Of a DNA stretch of 54,970 nucleotides, positions 42,030 to 51,200 are shown piece after piece. Numbering within the stretch: position 1 is the first letter of the stretch; each line of letters opens with the position of its first letter. The notes under the pieces were generated by a model. That model had not been told where the DNA came from, did not search any database, and was given only the letters and a program-made list of their open reading frames with translations. This DNA comes from Clostridia bacterium (GTDB lineage: Bacteria; Bacillota; Clostridia; Oscillospirales; Acutalibacteraceae), in assembly GCA_017449935.1 (NCBI GenBank), contig JAFSYP010000052.1, positions 1 to 54,970 on the forward strand. Direction: 5' to 3'. Position numbers and translations under genes: made by a program.

Positions 42030-42781
42030 TGTACATTCTCCTTTCCTGAACAGGTCGCAAAATATTCCTCGGACGGGACGCCGCGGATATAGCAGGTCGT
42101 GTACTGCACGGGGATCCCCGAACGGATCACCCAGATATCCGCCGCCAGACACAGCAGCACGAGCGCGAGATAAACGAATGCGCCGACGCCGATCGTCAGG
42201 CTTTCGACCGCTGCCGGATACGCCGCCGGCACGATCTTCGCCGCCGCGGGGAACGCGCAGAGCGCGCCTGCGGCCAAGAGCGCCATGCAGCCGTCCGCCG
42301 CCAGCAGGAACCGCTTGCCCTTTTTCGTGCAGCCGCCGACGATGCCGACCAGATGCGCGAGCAGACACAGCGCGGAAATCGTCAGCAGCGCCAGACTGAT
42401 CGCGGCGTATGCCTGCGGCAAAGCCATCGTTCTCGCGCGGAACGAGAGGATCCCGACGACGTCGGTCGCACGGAACGTGATCGTTTTGCCGGAGAATCCC
42501 TCCGTATACCGCAGCTTGGCCAGCGGCAGCATCAGCGCGCCGATCGGCAGAATGCTGCACACCAGACGCACGATCGCTTTCGGCGCGCCGATAAAGGACG
42601 CCTTGATGCGGTCGAGATGCGGCTGGAAATGCGCGTGGTCGATCTCGGCGGCGTCCGCATCCCGGCTCAGCCGCGCTTCCATGTCGTAGTAGGTCATATT
42701 CACACCGCAATGCGGACAGTCCGGGCGCCAGTTCCATAACCGCAGCGCCCCGCCGCATTTCGGACAAACCGTCTTTTTCAT
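42026..42781 (-). CDS. Zinc-ribbon multi-pass membrane protein, unknown function
   Basis: 251 residues. CPKCGGALRLWNWRPDCPHCG (about 5-25) is a zinc ribbon facing the cytoplasm. Four hydrophobic helices follow (about 70-90, 120-145, 160-185, 195-220). The start at 42781 has AAGGAGG; the stop overlaps the lipase-like start by ATGA. Proteins of this shape occur in clostridia without assigned function. Coupling to the secreted hydrolase suggests it assists its production or reports on the membrane state. Confidence 0.8.
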   Translation of the reverse strand: MKKTVCPKCGGALRLWNWRPDCPHCGVNMTYYDMEARLSRDADAAEIDHAHFQPHLDRIKASFIGAPKAIVRLVCSILPIGALMLPLAKLRYTEGFSGKTITFRATDVVGILSFRARTMALPQAYAAISLALLTISALCLLAHLVGIVGGCTKKGKRFLLAADGCMALLAAGALCAFPAAAKIVPAAYPAAVESLTIGVGAFVYLALVLLCLAADIWVIRSGIPVQYTTCYIRGVPSEEYFATCSGKENVQ

Positions 42782-42794
42782 CGTCTGCGCCTCC

Positions 42795-44273
42795 TTATGC
42801 GTCGGCTTCGGCGACCATCGCCTCGCGTCTTTGGTGCAGCTCGGCATACATCGTTTCTTTCGTCTTGGGATCGATATTGTAGAACAGCATCGGGATGATG
42901 CCCGGCAGCTTCGTCACGAAGGAAAACAGCGTCCAGCCGGCAAAGAGGATAAACTGCATCTGCTGCGGCTGCTCTCTGCCCTGCACCAGCGCGTATTGAT
43001 CGAAATGGAACCAGATCTTCAGCGAGTTGTTGAGCAGATCTCCGAAGATCTTGGACGTCTTTGTGGCCAGGTTCCTGGCGATTGCGATCATGGCCTCGCC
43101 GCGATAGCCGTTTTTCCACTCGCAGTAGTCCATGCATTCGTTCAGCATCTCCGCCGGCACGACGCTCCGCACGCCGTAGAAAACCATGAACGCCGATTCA
43201 TAGAGCGTCAGCGCGACCGCCATGGGCACGACGCTCTGGTACATCCTGCCCTTTCTGCCGGGAAGCATCCCGAACGCGAAGACAGGCAGCGAGAGCACTT
43301 CCATGTTGTACTTGCCGAGGATATACAGCGTCTTGTCCGAGAAGCGGCGGTGGAACCACGGCACGAGCGCGTAGCTGATGGGATTGATAAAGAAGCCGGG
43401 GATGCCGCAGATGAGCTTCAGCGTGCTGTTTTTCAGCACGTACAGCAGATAGTCGTCCTTTCCCGCGCCGATCGAAAAACCGTTGAGCACCTCGGACAGC
43501 GTGAGCATCAGGATCGGCCGGTTGCGCAGCACGGTGTTGATGGACTGTCGGATGGTCGGCTTTTCGGTCGACTGCACGACGCGTTCCCTGCAGATGTAGA
43601 AGAACCAGAACGCGCCGGCGCCCGCCACGATCACGGTGAACAGTCCGAAGCCTTTGTACAGCTTCGGCAGCGCCGAGGGCTTCCACCTCATCAAAGGATC
43701 GCGGATCACCGTAAAGAGCTGACTGGGCAGCTTCTCGCCCAGATACCCGGACGCAAAATTCGCGATGCGGATCAGCCGTTCGCGGTCGAATGGGAACGGC
43801 GTGATCGTCGCCTGCAGGCCGGCCTTGGCCATGCCCTGGAACGTGCCGATCGCTTCAGAGACGATCTGAAGAAACAGGTACATGACGAATTTTCCGATCG
43901 AACTCATGCCCGCAGCGGTGCTGATGGTCGGCATCAGCCAGTAAAGGATCGAAAGGATCGTGCCGGGGATCGCCAGGAAGAGCAGAAACGGTTTGAATTT
44001 TCCCCAGCGCGTGCGCGTGCGGTCGACGATCGTCCCGATGAACAGATCGTTCACGACGTCCCAGACGCCGTTGATCGCGCTCGCGAGCCGGATGAACCCC
44101 AGATCCAGATGGAAAATATCGCGGATAAAGCTGTCCCGCTCGCCGTCTATGTTGTAGCTCTGCGACATATCGTAGACGATATAGGCCATCGTTTCCTTCG
44201 TACCGACGTAGCGGCGGTACCGCGGATCGCTGCGGTCTATCTGCGCGGGATGCTTTTGGTGTTTGTCAGACAT
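42795..44273 (-). CDS. MFS transporter of the glycoside-pentoside-hexuronide:cation symporter (GPH) type
   Basis: 492 residues with about twelve predicted helices. The segment after the second helix, GTIVDRTRTRWGKFKPFLL (about 81-99), is the GPH/MelB hallmark (R-x-G-K-(F/W)-(R/K)-P-(F/L)). The N-terminus is long and charged, and a central loop (about 225-250) is basic. Members import sugars or glycosides with Na+ or H+; some act on lipids, as in MFSD2A. GPH is the best call but substrate is unknown; the lipid-related neighbours make a lipid or lysolipid worth testing. AGGAGGG precedes the ATG. Gaps are 37 and 13 nt on either side. Confidence 0.85.
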   Translation of the reverse strand: MSDKHQKHPAQIDRSDPRYRRYVGTKETMAYIVYDMSQSYNIDGERDSFIRDIFHLDLGFIRLASAINGVWDVVNDLFIGTIVDRTRTRWGKFKPFLLFLAIPGTILSILYWLMPTISTAAGMSSIGKFVMYLFLQIVSEAIGTFQGMAKAGLQATITPFPFDRERLIRIANFASGYLGEKLPSQLFTVIRDPLMRWKPSALPKLYKGFGLFTVIVAGAGAFWFFYICRERVVQSTEKPTIRQSINTVLRNRPILMLTLSEVLNGFSIGAGKDDYLLYVLKNSTLKLICGIPGFFINPISYALVPWFHRRFSDKTLYILGKYNMEVLSLPVFAFGMLPGRKGRMYQSVVPMAVALTLYESAFMVFYGVRSVVPAEMLNECMDYCEWKNGYRGEAMIAIARNLATKTSKIFGDLLNNSLKIWFHFDQYALVQGREQPQQMQFILFAGWTLFSFVTKLPGIIPMLFYNIDPKTKETMYAELHQRREAMVAEADA

Positions 44274-44310
44274 TTCGGTCCCTCCTATTGCCTTTGTGCG
44301 CCTGCGATCC

Positions 44311-45213
44311 TCACGCCTTGAAATCGCTGTACCGGATCTCGGTTATGCCGCTGGCGTTGCCGCCCACGCCGTAAATATCCGACAGGTCGAACGCAACGTT
44401 GAACTGCACGTTTATCTCCCGCAGCGTTCCGTCCGGCGACACGCGCGCGGTGAGCACGGCGTTGTCGTACCGCTCGTCGACCTTCGCGGTCGGCGCATAC
44501 GACTCCAGCGCATGGTACACGTTCTGCGCCGTCTTGTGGTCCCAGTACGCCTTGTCCTTGTCGCCGACGGCGATCCCTGTCCTGTTCAGCGGCGCGTCGC
44601 AGGTGTTCACATCCCGGGACATAAAGCTGCTGCCGGACCGTATGTTCAGCGCGATCTGCACGTCGCCGTCCTTGTTCGCCGCGCACGTCGCACGCTCGAC
44701 GTCCGTATCGCGCAGCGAGGCGCGCTGCAGATAATGGTCGTAGTCCTCTGTCGTCGACGTGATTTCCGTCTGCGTGCCGTCGTTGACGCCCATAAATTCC
44801 AGGACCTTCTTTTTGAACGGCTCCAGGATCGGCGACGCGTGGTAATCTTTATCACTGACCGTGGATTTGCGCCACTTGGTAAAGGACGCCTTTTGCGAAA
44901 CGGCGCGGTTGACGGCGTCGTTGTACAGCCGGATGATCTGCGCTTTGTCCGTCGGCAGCGCGAGCTCGCTGCGCGGTTCGGCTTCTTGCGTCTGCGGCTC
45001 GGCCGTTTCCGATTGCGGCTCAGTCGTTTCCGACTGCGGCTCGGCCGTTTCCGGCGGCAGATCGGCCGGCGCGGTCCGAGCCTCTTCCGTCACGGTCTCC
45101 TGCGCGCTCGTCTGTTCCGGCGCCGCAGGCAGGTTCCCGGCGGCGCACGAGGCAAGCGACACGATCAGCAAAACGCCCAGCAGGATCTGACCGCATTTCT
45201 TTATGTTCGGCAT
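44311..45213 (-). CDS. Possible independently translated lipoprotein inside the Lgt frame
   Basis: 300 residues from the internal ATG at 45213. The Shine-Dalgarno (GGGAGAGAG), basic signal start, hydrophobic core and lipobox LASC make it a complete lipoprotein gene on its own. The C-terminal domain (about 85-300) is not recognised. Whether the Lgt part reads through, terminates by another route, or the fusion is processed cannot be decided from the sequence. Confidence 0.55.
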   Translation of the reverse strand: MPNIKKCGQILLGVLLIVSLASCAAGNLPAAPEQTSAQETVTEEARTAPADLPPETAEPQSETTEPQSETAEPQTQEAEPRSELALPTDKAQIIRLYNDAVNRAVSQKASFTKWRKSTVSDKDYHASPILEPFKKKVLEFMGVNDGTQTEITSTTEDYDHYLQRASLRDTDVERATCAANKDGDVQIALNIRSGSSFMSRDVNTCDAPLNRTGIAVGDKDKAYWDHKTAQNVYHALESYAPTAKVDERYDNAVLTARVSPDGTLREINVQFNVAFDLSDIYGVGGNASGITEIRYSDFKA

Positions 45214-46014
45214 GGTACTCTCTCCCTTCCCCGTTTGTCGGTGCGAACGCGCGGTTCGCTGCCTGCGCCGGATGACCGCGGCGGCGCACCATGCGAGGCA
45301 TACGCCGGCGGAGATCCACTGCGAGGTCGACAGGATGTAGACGCCCCGATGTGCGTCGCCTCTGAAAAACTCTAAAACGAACCGTGACGCCGCATAGCAG
45401 ACGGCATATGTCGGGAACAGTCTGCCGCGGTTCTTCTCCGTCAGCGGCACGCGTGCGAGCAGCGCCGCCAGCAGCAGGTTGACGCCTGCCTCCAGAAGCT
45501 GAACGGGGATGCGCGGCGTCGCGCCGGGCGCGGAGAATATGTGCGCGGCGGCACAGTCCGATACTATTCCGTAGCAGCAGCCCGCCAGATAACAGCCGAG
45601 CCTGCCGAAGGTCATGAACAGCGGTACGCCGGGCGTGAACCAATCCGCAAAATCGGCGAAGCGGATGCAAAACAGCCTGCATCCCGCAAGCGCGCCGCAC
45701 AGTCCGCCGAGCAGTCCGCCGTAAAAAACGCCTGCGCCCGGCAGCAGTGTCTTCCAATACGCCCACGTCCAGAAGTACGGTTCGCCGCCGTCCGTGAGGA
45801 TATTGCCGAAAAGCTGCAGGAGCTTCGCGCCGAACACGGCGCCGGGCAGGATCATCAGTGCGGCGAAGAAGGCAAGCTCCTTCGGCGCGCGGCATTTGCC
45901 CGTTCGGCAGCGCCGGCGCGCCAGCGCGAACGCCGCCGTAATGCCCGCCGCGGCACAGAGAAAATAGGTCGAGATCCCTATGCCGAAAAGATTGACCGTC
46001 GGGTACATGCGCAC
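44311..46014 (-). CDS. Lgt-like prolipoprotein diacylglyceryl transferase fused in frame to a lipoprotein
   Basis: 567-residue continuous frame. Residues 1-255 are a short Lgt-family membrane domain. It has FMTFGRLGCYLAGCCYG (134-149, the clostridial form of the GRxGN signature) and the C-terminal YAASRFVLEFFRGD...LSTSQWIS block, with about six helices. Residue 268 is a Met that begins a typical lipoprotein: basic start, hydrophobic segment, lipobox LASC (Cys 289), a Thr/Glu/Pro/Gln-repeat stalk (about 300-345) and a globular domain (about 350-567). An excellent GGGAGAGAG ribosome site sits before that internal ATG (45213), and no stop codon separates the two. Either one polypeptide is made or translation also starts internally. 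Lgt lipidates lipoprotein cysteines. Next genes are BACON-like lipoproteins upstream and a transporter downstream. Confidence 0.82.
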   Translation of the reverse strand: MRMYPTVNLFGIGISTYFLCAAAGITAAFALARRRCRTGKCRAPKELAFFAALMILPGAVFGAKLLQLFGNILTDGGEPYFWTWAYWKTLLPGAGVFYGGLLGGLCGALAGCRLFCIRFADFADWFTPGVPLFMTFGRLGCYLAGCCYGIVSDCAAAHIFSAPGATPRIPVQLLEAGVNLLLAALLARVPLTEKNRGRLFPTYAVCYAASRFVLEFFRGDAHRGVYILSTSQWISAGVCLAWCAAAVIRRRQRTARSHRQTGKGESTMPNIKKCGQILLGVLLIVSLASCAAGNLPAAPEQTSAQETVTEEARTAPADLPPETAEPQSETTEPQSETAEPQTQEAEPRSELALPTDKAQIIRLYNDAVNRAVSQKASFTKWRKSTVSDKDYHASPILEPFKKKVLEFMGVNDGTQTEITSTTEDYDHYLQRASLRDTDVERATCAANKDGDVQIALNIRSGSSFMSRDVNTCDAPLNRTGIAVGDKDKAYWDHKTAQNVYHALESYAPTAKVDERYDNAVLTARVSPDGTLREINVQFNVAFDLSDIYGVGGNASGITEIRYSDFKA

Positions 46015-46045
46015 ACCTCCTTCGCTTTTTTTCGTCCTCCGTATA

Positions 46046-46696
46046 TTATTTTTTCTGCGTGATGACGAACGTCTTCGTTTCGTCCTTGTTGGAAACGATC
46101 ACCTTGGCGGTCCGGTTTCTGCCTTTGTCATTTTCCCCGACAGTCACTGTGAAGCCGGCGTCGCTGCGCGTGATGGAATACCACATGGCGAGCTTGTTGG
46201 ATTTCTCCACGCTCCAGCCCGTCTTGGAGGATACGGTCACGGTCGTCTCTCCGCCGCTTTGGGGGAATTCCTGTTCATAACTGCTCAGATTCAGCGGACT
46301 CTTTTCCTCCGTCTGCCGAACGGTCAGCGTCGTGCCGGCGACTGTGAGACCGGCTTCGTCCGTCATCCCGTAAACCATGATCTGTTTGGTGCGCGGAACG
46401 TCGGACGGTTTCACCGTAACGAGCAGGCCGTCCCCGCTTTTCGTGACGGACACCCAGCTGTCCGACGTGCCCGCGTGGTCCTCGATCCTCCAGAAAGAGC
46501 AGTCCGACGTTACGGGGATGGCCTTTGAGCCGCCGCTGAAGCCGAAATAGCATTCGTACGTTTTCTTATCCTCAACCACGAAAACGGGGCCGCTGAGTCT
46601 GACGTAACAGCCCGTTCCGACGAGCAGCAGCACACAGACCGAGAGCACGGCAAGCGCCGCCGCAAAGCGTTTTTTTACTGTAATATTTGTGTTCAT
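46046..46696 (-). CDS. BACON-like lipoprotein, paralogue 2
   Basis: 216 residues. Signal peptide with lipobox VGTGC (Cys near 30). The mature part consists of two beta-sandwich modules with BACON-like spacing: Gly-Gly (SGG) and aromatic-rich strands, Trp positions (FWRIED, WSVEKS) and a closing VIVSNKDETKTFVITQKK. BACON modules bind carbohydrate or mucin in Bacteroidota; in Firmicutes they are less expected. Same length as its neighbour and clearly homologous along the whole sequence. A 50-nt gap separates the two; GAAGGGAG precedes the ATG. Confidence 0.75.
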   Translation of the reverse strand: MNTNITVKKRFAAALAVLSVCVLLLVGTGCYVRLSGPVFVVEDKKTYECYFGFSGGSKAIPVTSDCSFWRIEDHAGTSDSWVSVTKSGDGLLVTVKPSDVPRTKQIMVYGMTDEAGLTVAGTTLTVRQTEEKSPLNLSSYEQEFPQSGGETTVTVSSKTGWSVEKSNKLAMWYSITRSDAGFTVTVGENDKGRNRTAKVIVSNKDETKTFVITQKK

Positions 46697-46746
46697 ATAA
46701 ATTCTCCCTTCCTATCCTGACAGCGTCCTTTCCTGGTCCGCCGGCG

Positions 46747-47397
46747 TTATTCCTGCGTGAAGCGGAACGTCTTGGCGTCGTCCTTGTTGGAGAAGACCAG
46801 CTCGCCGGTCCGGCTCTCCCCTGTTTCGTTCTCTTTGACGTTCACCATAAAGCTGTGGTCGGTCCGCGTCACGGTGAACCAACCGCGGTCTTCGGTCGTG
46901 TTCTCCATCCGCCAGCCTGTTGCGGAATTCACGAGAACGACCACTCTTCCGCCTGCCTGCGGGAAGGTCCCCTCATAGCTGCTCAGCGTCAGCGGACACG
47001 CGCCGTCGAGCTGCCGCACGGTCAGCGTCGCTTCGGCAAGCGTGACTCCGTCCTCCTGCTTCATCGCGCGCAGACGGATCTTCTGCGAATGCGGTTTGTC
47101 GGACGGCTTGACCCGGACGACAAGCGCGTTTCCTCCGTCCCTGTACACGGAGATCCACTTGTCGTTAGATTGACCCGGATCGTCGAATTCCCAGTAAGTA
47201 CAGTCTGAAACGACGTTAATGACTTCCCGGCCGCCTGAGGAATCGAAATAGCATTCGTACGACGCCATGTCTTCGATCACGAACACAGGTCCCTCGAGCG
47301 CGACAAAGCAGCCGGTTCCGACAAACAGCAGCACGCACGCCGACAGCACGGCAAGCGCAGCCGCAAATCGTTTTTTCAACGCAACGTTCGTTTTCAT
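46747..47397 (-). CDS. BACON-like lipoprotein, paralogue 1
   Basis: 216 residues. The signal peptide and lipobox VGTGCF are nearly identical to the downstream paralogue, followed by the same two-module body (SSGGREVINVVSDCTYWEF; SNKDDAKTFRFTQE). Divergence is spread over the surface positions while Trp/Gly landmarks persist, suggesting an old tandem duplication with different ligands. The start at 47397 follows AAGGAG; a slightly longer in-frame start lies upstream without a ribosome site. First gene of the six-gene operon and the direct target of the palindrome-linked promoter. Confidence 0.78.
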   Translation of the reverse strand: MKTNVALKKRFAAALAVLSACVLLFVGTGCFVALEGPVFVIEDMASYECYFDSSGGREVINVVSDCTYWEFDDPGQSNDKWISVYRDGGNALVVRVKPSDKPHSQKIRLRAMKQEDGVTLAEATLTVRQLDGACPLTLSSYEGTFPQAGGRVVVLVNSATGWRMENTTEDRGWFTVTRTDHSFMVNVKENETGESRTGELVFSNKDDAKTFRFTQE

Positions 47398-47449
47398 ACG
47401 GATTCTCCTTTCGTTTTTTGACAATGCGCGTTTGTTTCCTTCTGGTCCC

Positions 47450-47503
47450 AGTATAATTCGCCCGATTCAAAACCGCGTGACCGACGTGTGACAATTCTGT
47501 CAC
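47450..47503 (-). promoter_or_regulatory. Activator-type promoter: palindrome plus -10, for the BACON/Lgt/transporter operon
   Basis: TGTGACA-N4-TGTCACA (47487-47504; arms 47488-47493 and 47498-47503), a 32-bp gap (47456-47487), then TATACT as -10 on the minus strand (47450-47455). The place for a -35 reads ACGCGG, far from TTGACA, so an activator bound at about -53 is likely. The same layout recurs at 53455-53508. Confidence 0.7.
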
Positions 47504-47587
47504 AAGAGAAGTTTTTCGTTCCGTGTGAGAAACCACGGGCGCTTGATCCGCTTTTCCTTCCTTGTCAATGCGTCCCTTCACTTATTA

Positions 47588-47637
47588 TAAAAAAAGCGCG
47601 GGGAGTTGCCGTATTACGGACAACTCTCCCTGTGCGT
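47588..47637 (-). terminator. Rho-independent terminator downstream of the giant LRR gene and remnant
   Basis: On the minus strand, a hairpin of GGGAGAGTTGTCCGTA/TACGGCAACTCCCC type is followed by seven T residues. Confidence 0.8.
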
Positions 47638-47670
47638 TTAATATATATCTTGTCTTATCTATATCTTTAT

Positions 47671-47968
47671 CTATTTATGTCGGTAGGATACCCTGTCGTT
47701 TTCCCTGTCATCTTTCCCGTAATTTTTTCTCTTGTTTTTCTTATCATCTTCCCTGTCGTTTTCCGATTTTGTTCCCGGCGACGCTGCATTTGCCTTCCCT
47801 TGGGGCGCGGGCGATCCGTTCCTCCGCCGCGGCAGGTCGTTTTGTTTGCAGGGCAAGCATGCCGGTCATCCCAAAGGCAGAAAATTGTTCAAGCATATTC
47901 AGCGCGAGTTGTCTTTGGCGGTCGTTCCAATCCGTAATGACCGTTCTTTTCCCAGATCTCGGATTCAC
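47671..47968 (-). pseudogene. Possible frameshifted remnant of a small unknown gene
   Basis: A minus-strand frame with natural-looking composition (DWNDRQRQLALNMLEQFSAFGM) ends in a basic tail. In another frame a Lys/Asp/Arg-rich tail (KNKRKNYGKDDRENDR) continues to 47671. One shift would join the two into a protein with a low-complexity charged end as in some mobile-element proteins. Composition only; no family match recognised and no clear ribosome site. Confidence 0.25.
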
Positions 47969-48043
47969 CCCGGAAATAAGTTTCCGCTTAAGTTGTGGAC
48001 ATTGCCCCCAGGGGAAGTCTGTTCCTTTCGCCGTAAAATGCCA

Positions 48044-48202
48044 TGAATGATTACGGGCGGCCGTCCCTGCGGGCGGGCGGGAGGTTCTCGCACGTTTTTC
48101 CGGTCGGGCCGACGGGACAGGCAGAACGGCCGCCGCAGTTGGGAAGACCCGTCCGCGGCGGCCGACTGTTAATTTATTTACTTACACGGGATGGCTCCGG
48201 CG
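48044..48202. other. Palindromic GC-rich spacer after the giant LRR gene
   Basis: Contains a GGGCGG-type REP-like fragment near 48050-48080 and a 10-bp inverted repeat CGGCCGCCGC/GCGGCGGCCG (about 48127-48165) that may act as terminator for the minus-strand gene ending at 48203. T-run weak. Confidence 0.45.
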
Positions 48203-51200
48203 TTACCAATCCGGTCCGAAATCTTCGCTGTCCGGACCGGGATCGCACGGGATCGGGCCGTCGTCTTCCGCCTCGTCCTCCGGCAGCTCGATGTCCCAGC
48301 CGCCGGCGATGTATCGGGCGAGATAGATGGAATCCTTGTTGTTGATCAGGCCGTCCTTGTAGAAGTCCATGCATACCGGGAACAGATCCTCCTTATTGCC
48401 GTCGACAAGGAACCGGCGGATCAGCACGACGTCCTTGAGCGTCAGCTCGGCGTCGAGATCGACGTCGCCGTACATGCGCTGGATCATGACGTTTCCGCTT
48501 CGCACGGCGATCGGCTTATTCTGAAGCGGCACATTGAACGTGGACTCGGAGTCAATGGACAGCTCGATCGAGGTCGCGCCGAGCGCCGCTTCTCTGTTCA
48601 CCGAGAAGATCAGCTTGACCAGCAGGCCGTCCTGCGTGTAGTCCTCCCTGGCCAGCTCGTCGGCCATATACAGGATATACGGGATCTGATCGCGATCGCC
48701 GCCCTCAATGACCGCTTCGTGGCGGGAGAAGATCTCGCCGTTTTCGATTCTTTCCAGCGTCAGCACGTCCGGATCGTACCGGATAAACAGACGTGTGGAA
48801 ATGATCCCCGGATTGTTTCTCAGGTAAATATCCACGTCCGTGATGCTGCCGGGCGTTCCCTTGGTCGGCTTGACCTCCAGCAGCGGATCGGCGTACAGAA
48901 CAGGTTCTGTCCGGACGTCGCCGCATTTCGTGCAGCGCTCCTGCCGGTAGCCGTCCTCTTCCACGGTCGGTTCCTTCTCCTCGAGGATCTCATAGTCGTG
49001 CTCGCACGTCGGGACCGGCGGTTTCGGCGGCAGCGTCTGTTCCGCGAACCTGACCTCGCCGCTCTGCGTCGTCACGCTCTGACCGTACTGCGCAACGCTG
49101 TCGAATATCTCAAAAGCGAATCCGGCTGACGAACCGTGCAGCGCCGGCGTCACGCCGTCCGTGCGCATACCGGCCGCACGCGTTACGGCAAAGATCGTGT
49201 CGAAGTCGGCCGACGTCTTGTACCAGTCCTGCGGCGCGCCGACGGCGCTGACGCTGTTGTTATACGCCGCGTCCGGCCGCGCCTCCAGCGTGAAGGTGCA
49301 CAGCAGATCGTTCTGTTCCGTCAGCTTCTGCGTGACCGTGCCGAACACGTTCGGGCTGATCTGAAGATGCAGGATCTTGAACTGACGCATCAGACCGGGA
49401 ATACGGTACGCTTCAGGGTACTGTCCCTCGGGGCTGTCGACGGTAAAGCATTCGATCGTATAGCTGTCGTCGATCTCTTCGGCGACGTCCTGCGTCGAGA
49501 TCATCTGACCGGGGATCAGCGAAGTCGCTTTGTCCACTTCGGAAGGACGTCCCGAATCATACGAGAACCGGCGGCCGTTCTTGTCGACCAGATAGAACCG
49601 TGTCGCGTCGAAAACGATCGGGATGTCCGCCGCGGACAGGTGGAAATTGGTACGCATCCGGACCGCGAAGGTGATGCGGTCGCCTGCGTTGACCGCGACT
49701 GCGTTCGAGCCGTCTGTCGGGGCGCCGTTGACCTTGATCGGAACGACGCGCACGTCGAGCTCGGCCTTGGACTCGTCGCGCCAGACGAATCCGTCCCCCG
49801 TCGAGTACCGCAGTCCTGTTTCGTTTTTCGCGTCCAGAAGCGCTCTGAGCGCCTGCGTGGCGGCAAGAACCGTCACTTTGGTCAGTTCGCCCCGGAGCGC
49901 ATAGCCGTTCGCACAGGCGTCCGCGATGAACGCGTTCGCATCCGTCAGCGGGCTGTTCAGCGCAGCGGCCACGCGCAGGATCGCTTCGTCCTTATAGAAA
50001 TACAGGTTTTCCGGGTCGGGCAGTCTGCCGATCGCGTCGTACAGCGCGTCCAGCTCTTCGTCGGTCGGTGCCAGCGTCGGATCGACGATCTCGATCCTGC
50101 CGTAGACCGTCAGATCTTCTGCGCCGGCCGCCGCGCCCGTGAAGGGTTTGCCGTCGGCCGTGAACCAGCCGAGGAAGAACCAGTCGTCTCCCTGCGGCGT
50201 CAGCGGCAGCACAATCTGTGCGCCGAACAGGACGCCGAGCTGCTCATAGGTCGTATAGCCGTTCCCGTTAGGCAGCAGGAACGAAACGGTGATCTGCACG
50301 CGGTCAAGGATCACGTCCAGCGTCGTGCCGGATTCCGCCAGCGTGCCGGAGAGCATGGAGTCCGCTTCGTTGAGCGTCCAGCCTGCCGAAAGGTATTCCT
50401 TCGCGTCAACGCTGACCGTTCTGCCCACGACGCCCCTGTGCGTGTAAAACTCCGGCGCTCCGTAGACGCCCGATGTGTCCATACGGATCACGCGGACGGT
50501 ATAGTCCGCGAACGAGACCGGACGCGTCTGCTCTTCGCCGCAGCGTCTGCAAGTCCTGATCTCCGTATTTTCCAGGAGCTGCCACGCGTCGTAGTCATGG
50601 CCGAGCGCAGGCTGCTCCGGATCGTATTCGGTGAAAGAATCGCCGCATCTCCGGCAGGCGTACACGATTTTGGCGCCCTCGGTACAGGTCGCCGTATAGA
50701 ACGCCACGTCGTACGCGTGTCCCGTCGCCTCGATGCTCTCCGATCTTTTGTGTCTCGGATTGTTCTCACAGACGTATTCCGTCACCCCGTCCTGCGTGCA
50801 GCTTGCGGGCACGGAATTCGCGACCGTCCAGCGATGTCCTGTCTTCGGCAGGATCTCCTTCTCGCGCAGGCCGCAGTCGGAACAGTAGCGGTTGCGGACG
50901 CCGTCCTCCTCACATGTCGGATACGTCACGTCCTCGATGAAATCATGTCCCGTCGGCGGGATCGTTTCCGTTACGGTATATCCGCATGGACGGCAGCGGG
51001 AGATCTTCTGTCCGCTCTGCAGGCAGGAAGCCGGGATGATCTCGGTCTGTATCTGGTGGGGCATATCTTCCTCGTCGCCGCAGCGCGTGCAGATGCGGCA
51101 GTGGTATTCGTTGTCGTCTTCCATCGGCTGCCAGTCGCCGAAATCGTGTCCGAGACGGGGCACGGGCTTGGAATTGACGTAGCCGCAGACGTCGCACGTA

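Noticed and set aside
42030-42767. N-terminal extension of the secreted lipase-like protein by about 246 codons
   Set aside because: It overlaps the zinc-ribbon membrane gene in another frame, reads Arg-rich and nonsensical, and the Met at 42029 has a signal peptide and ribosome site.
47418-47457. Plus-strand TTGACA and TATAAT before the giant-gene spacer
   Set aside because: The spacing is 28 bp, far from 16-18, and no plus-strand gene follows.
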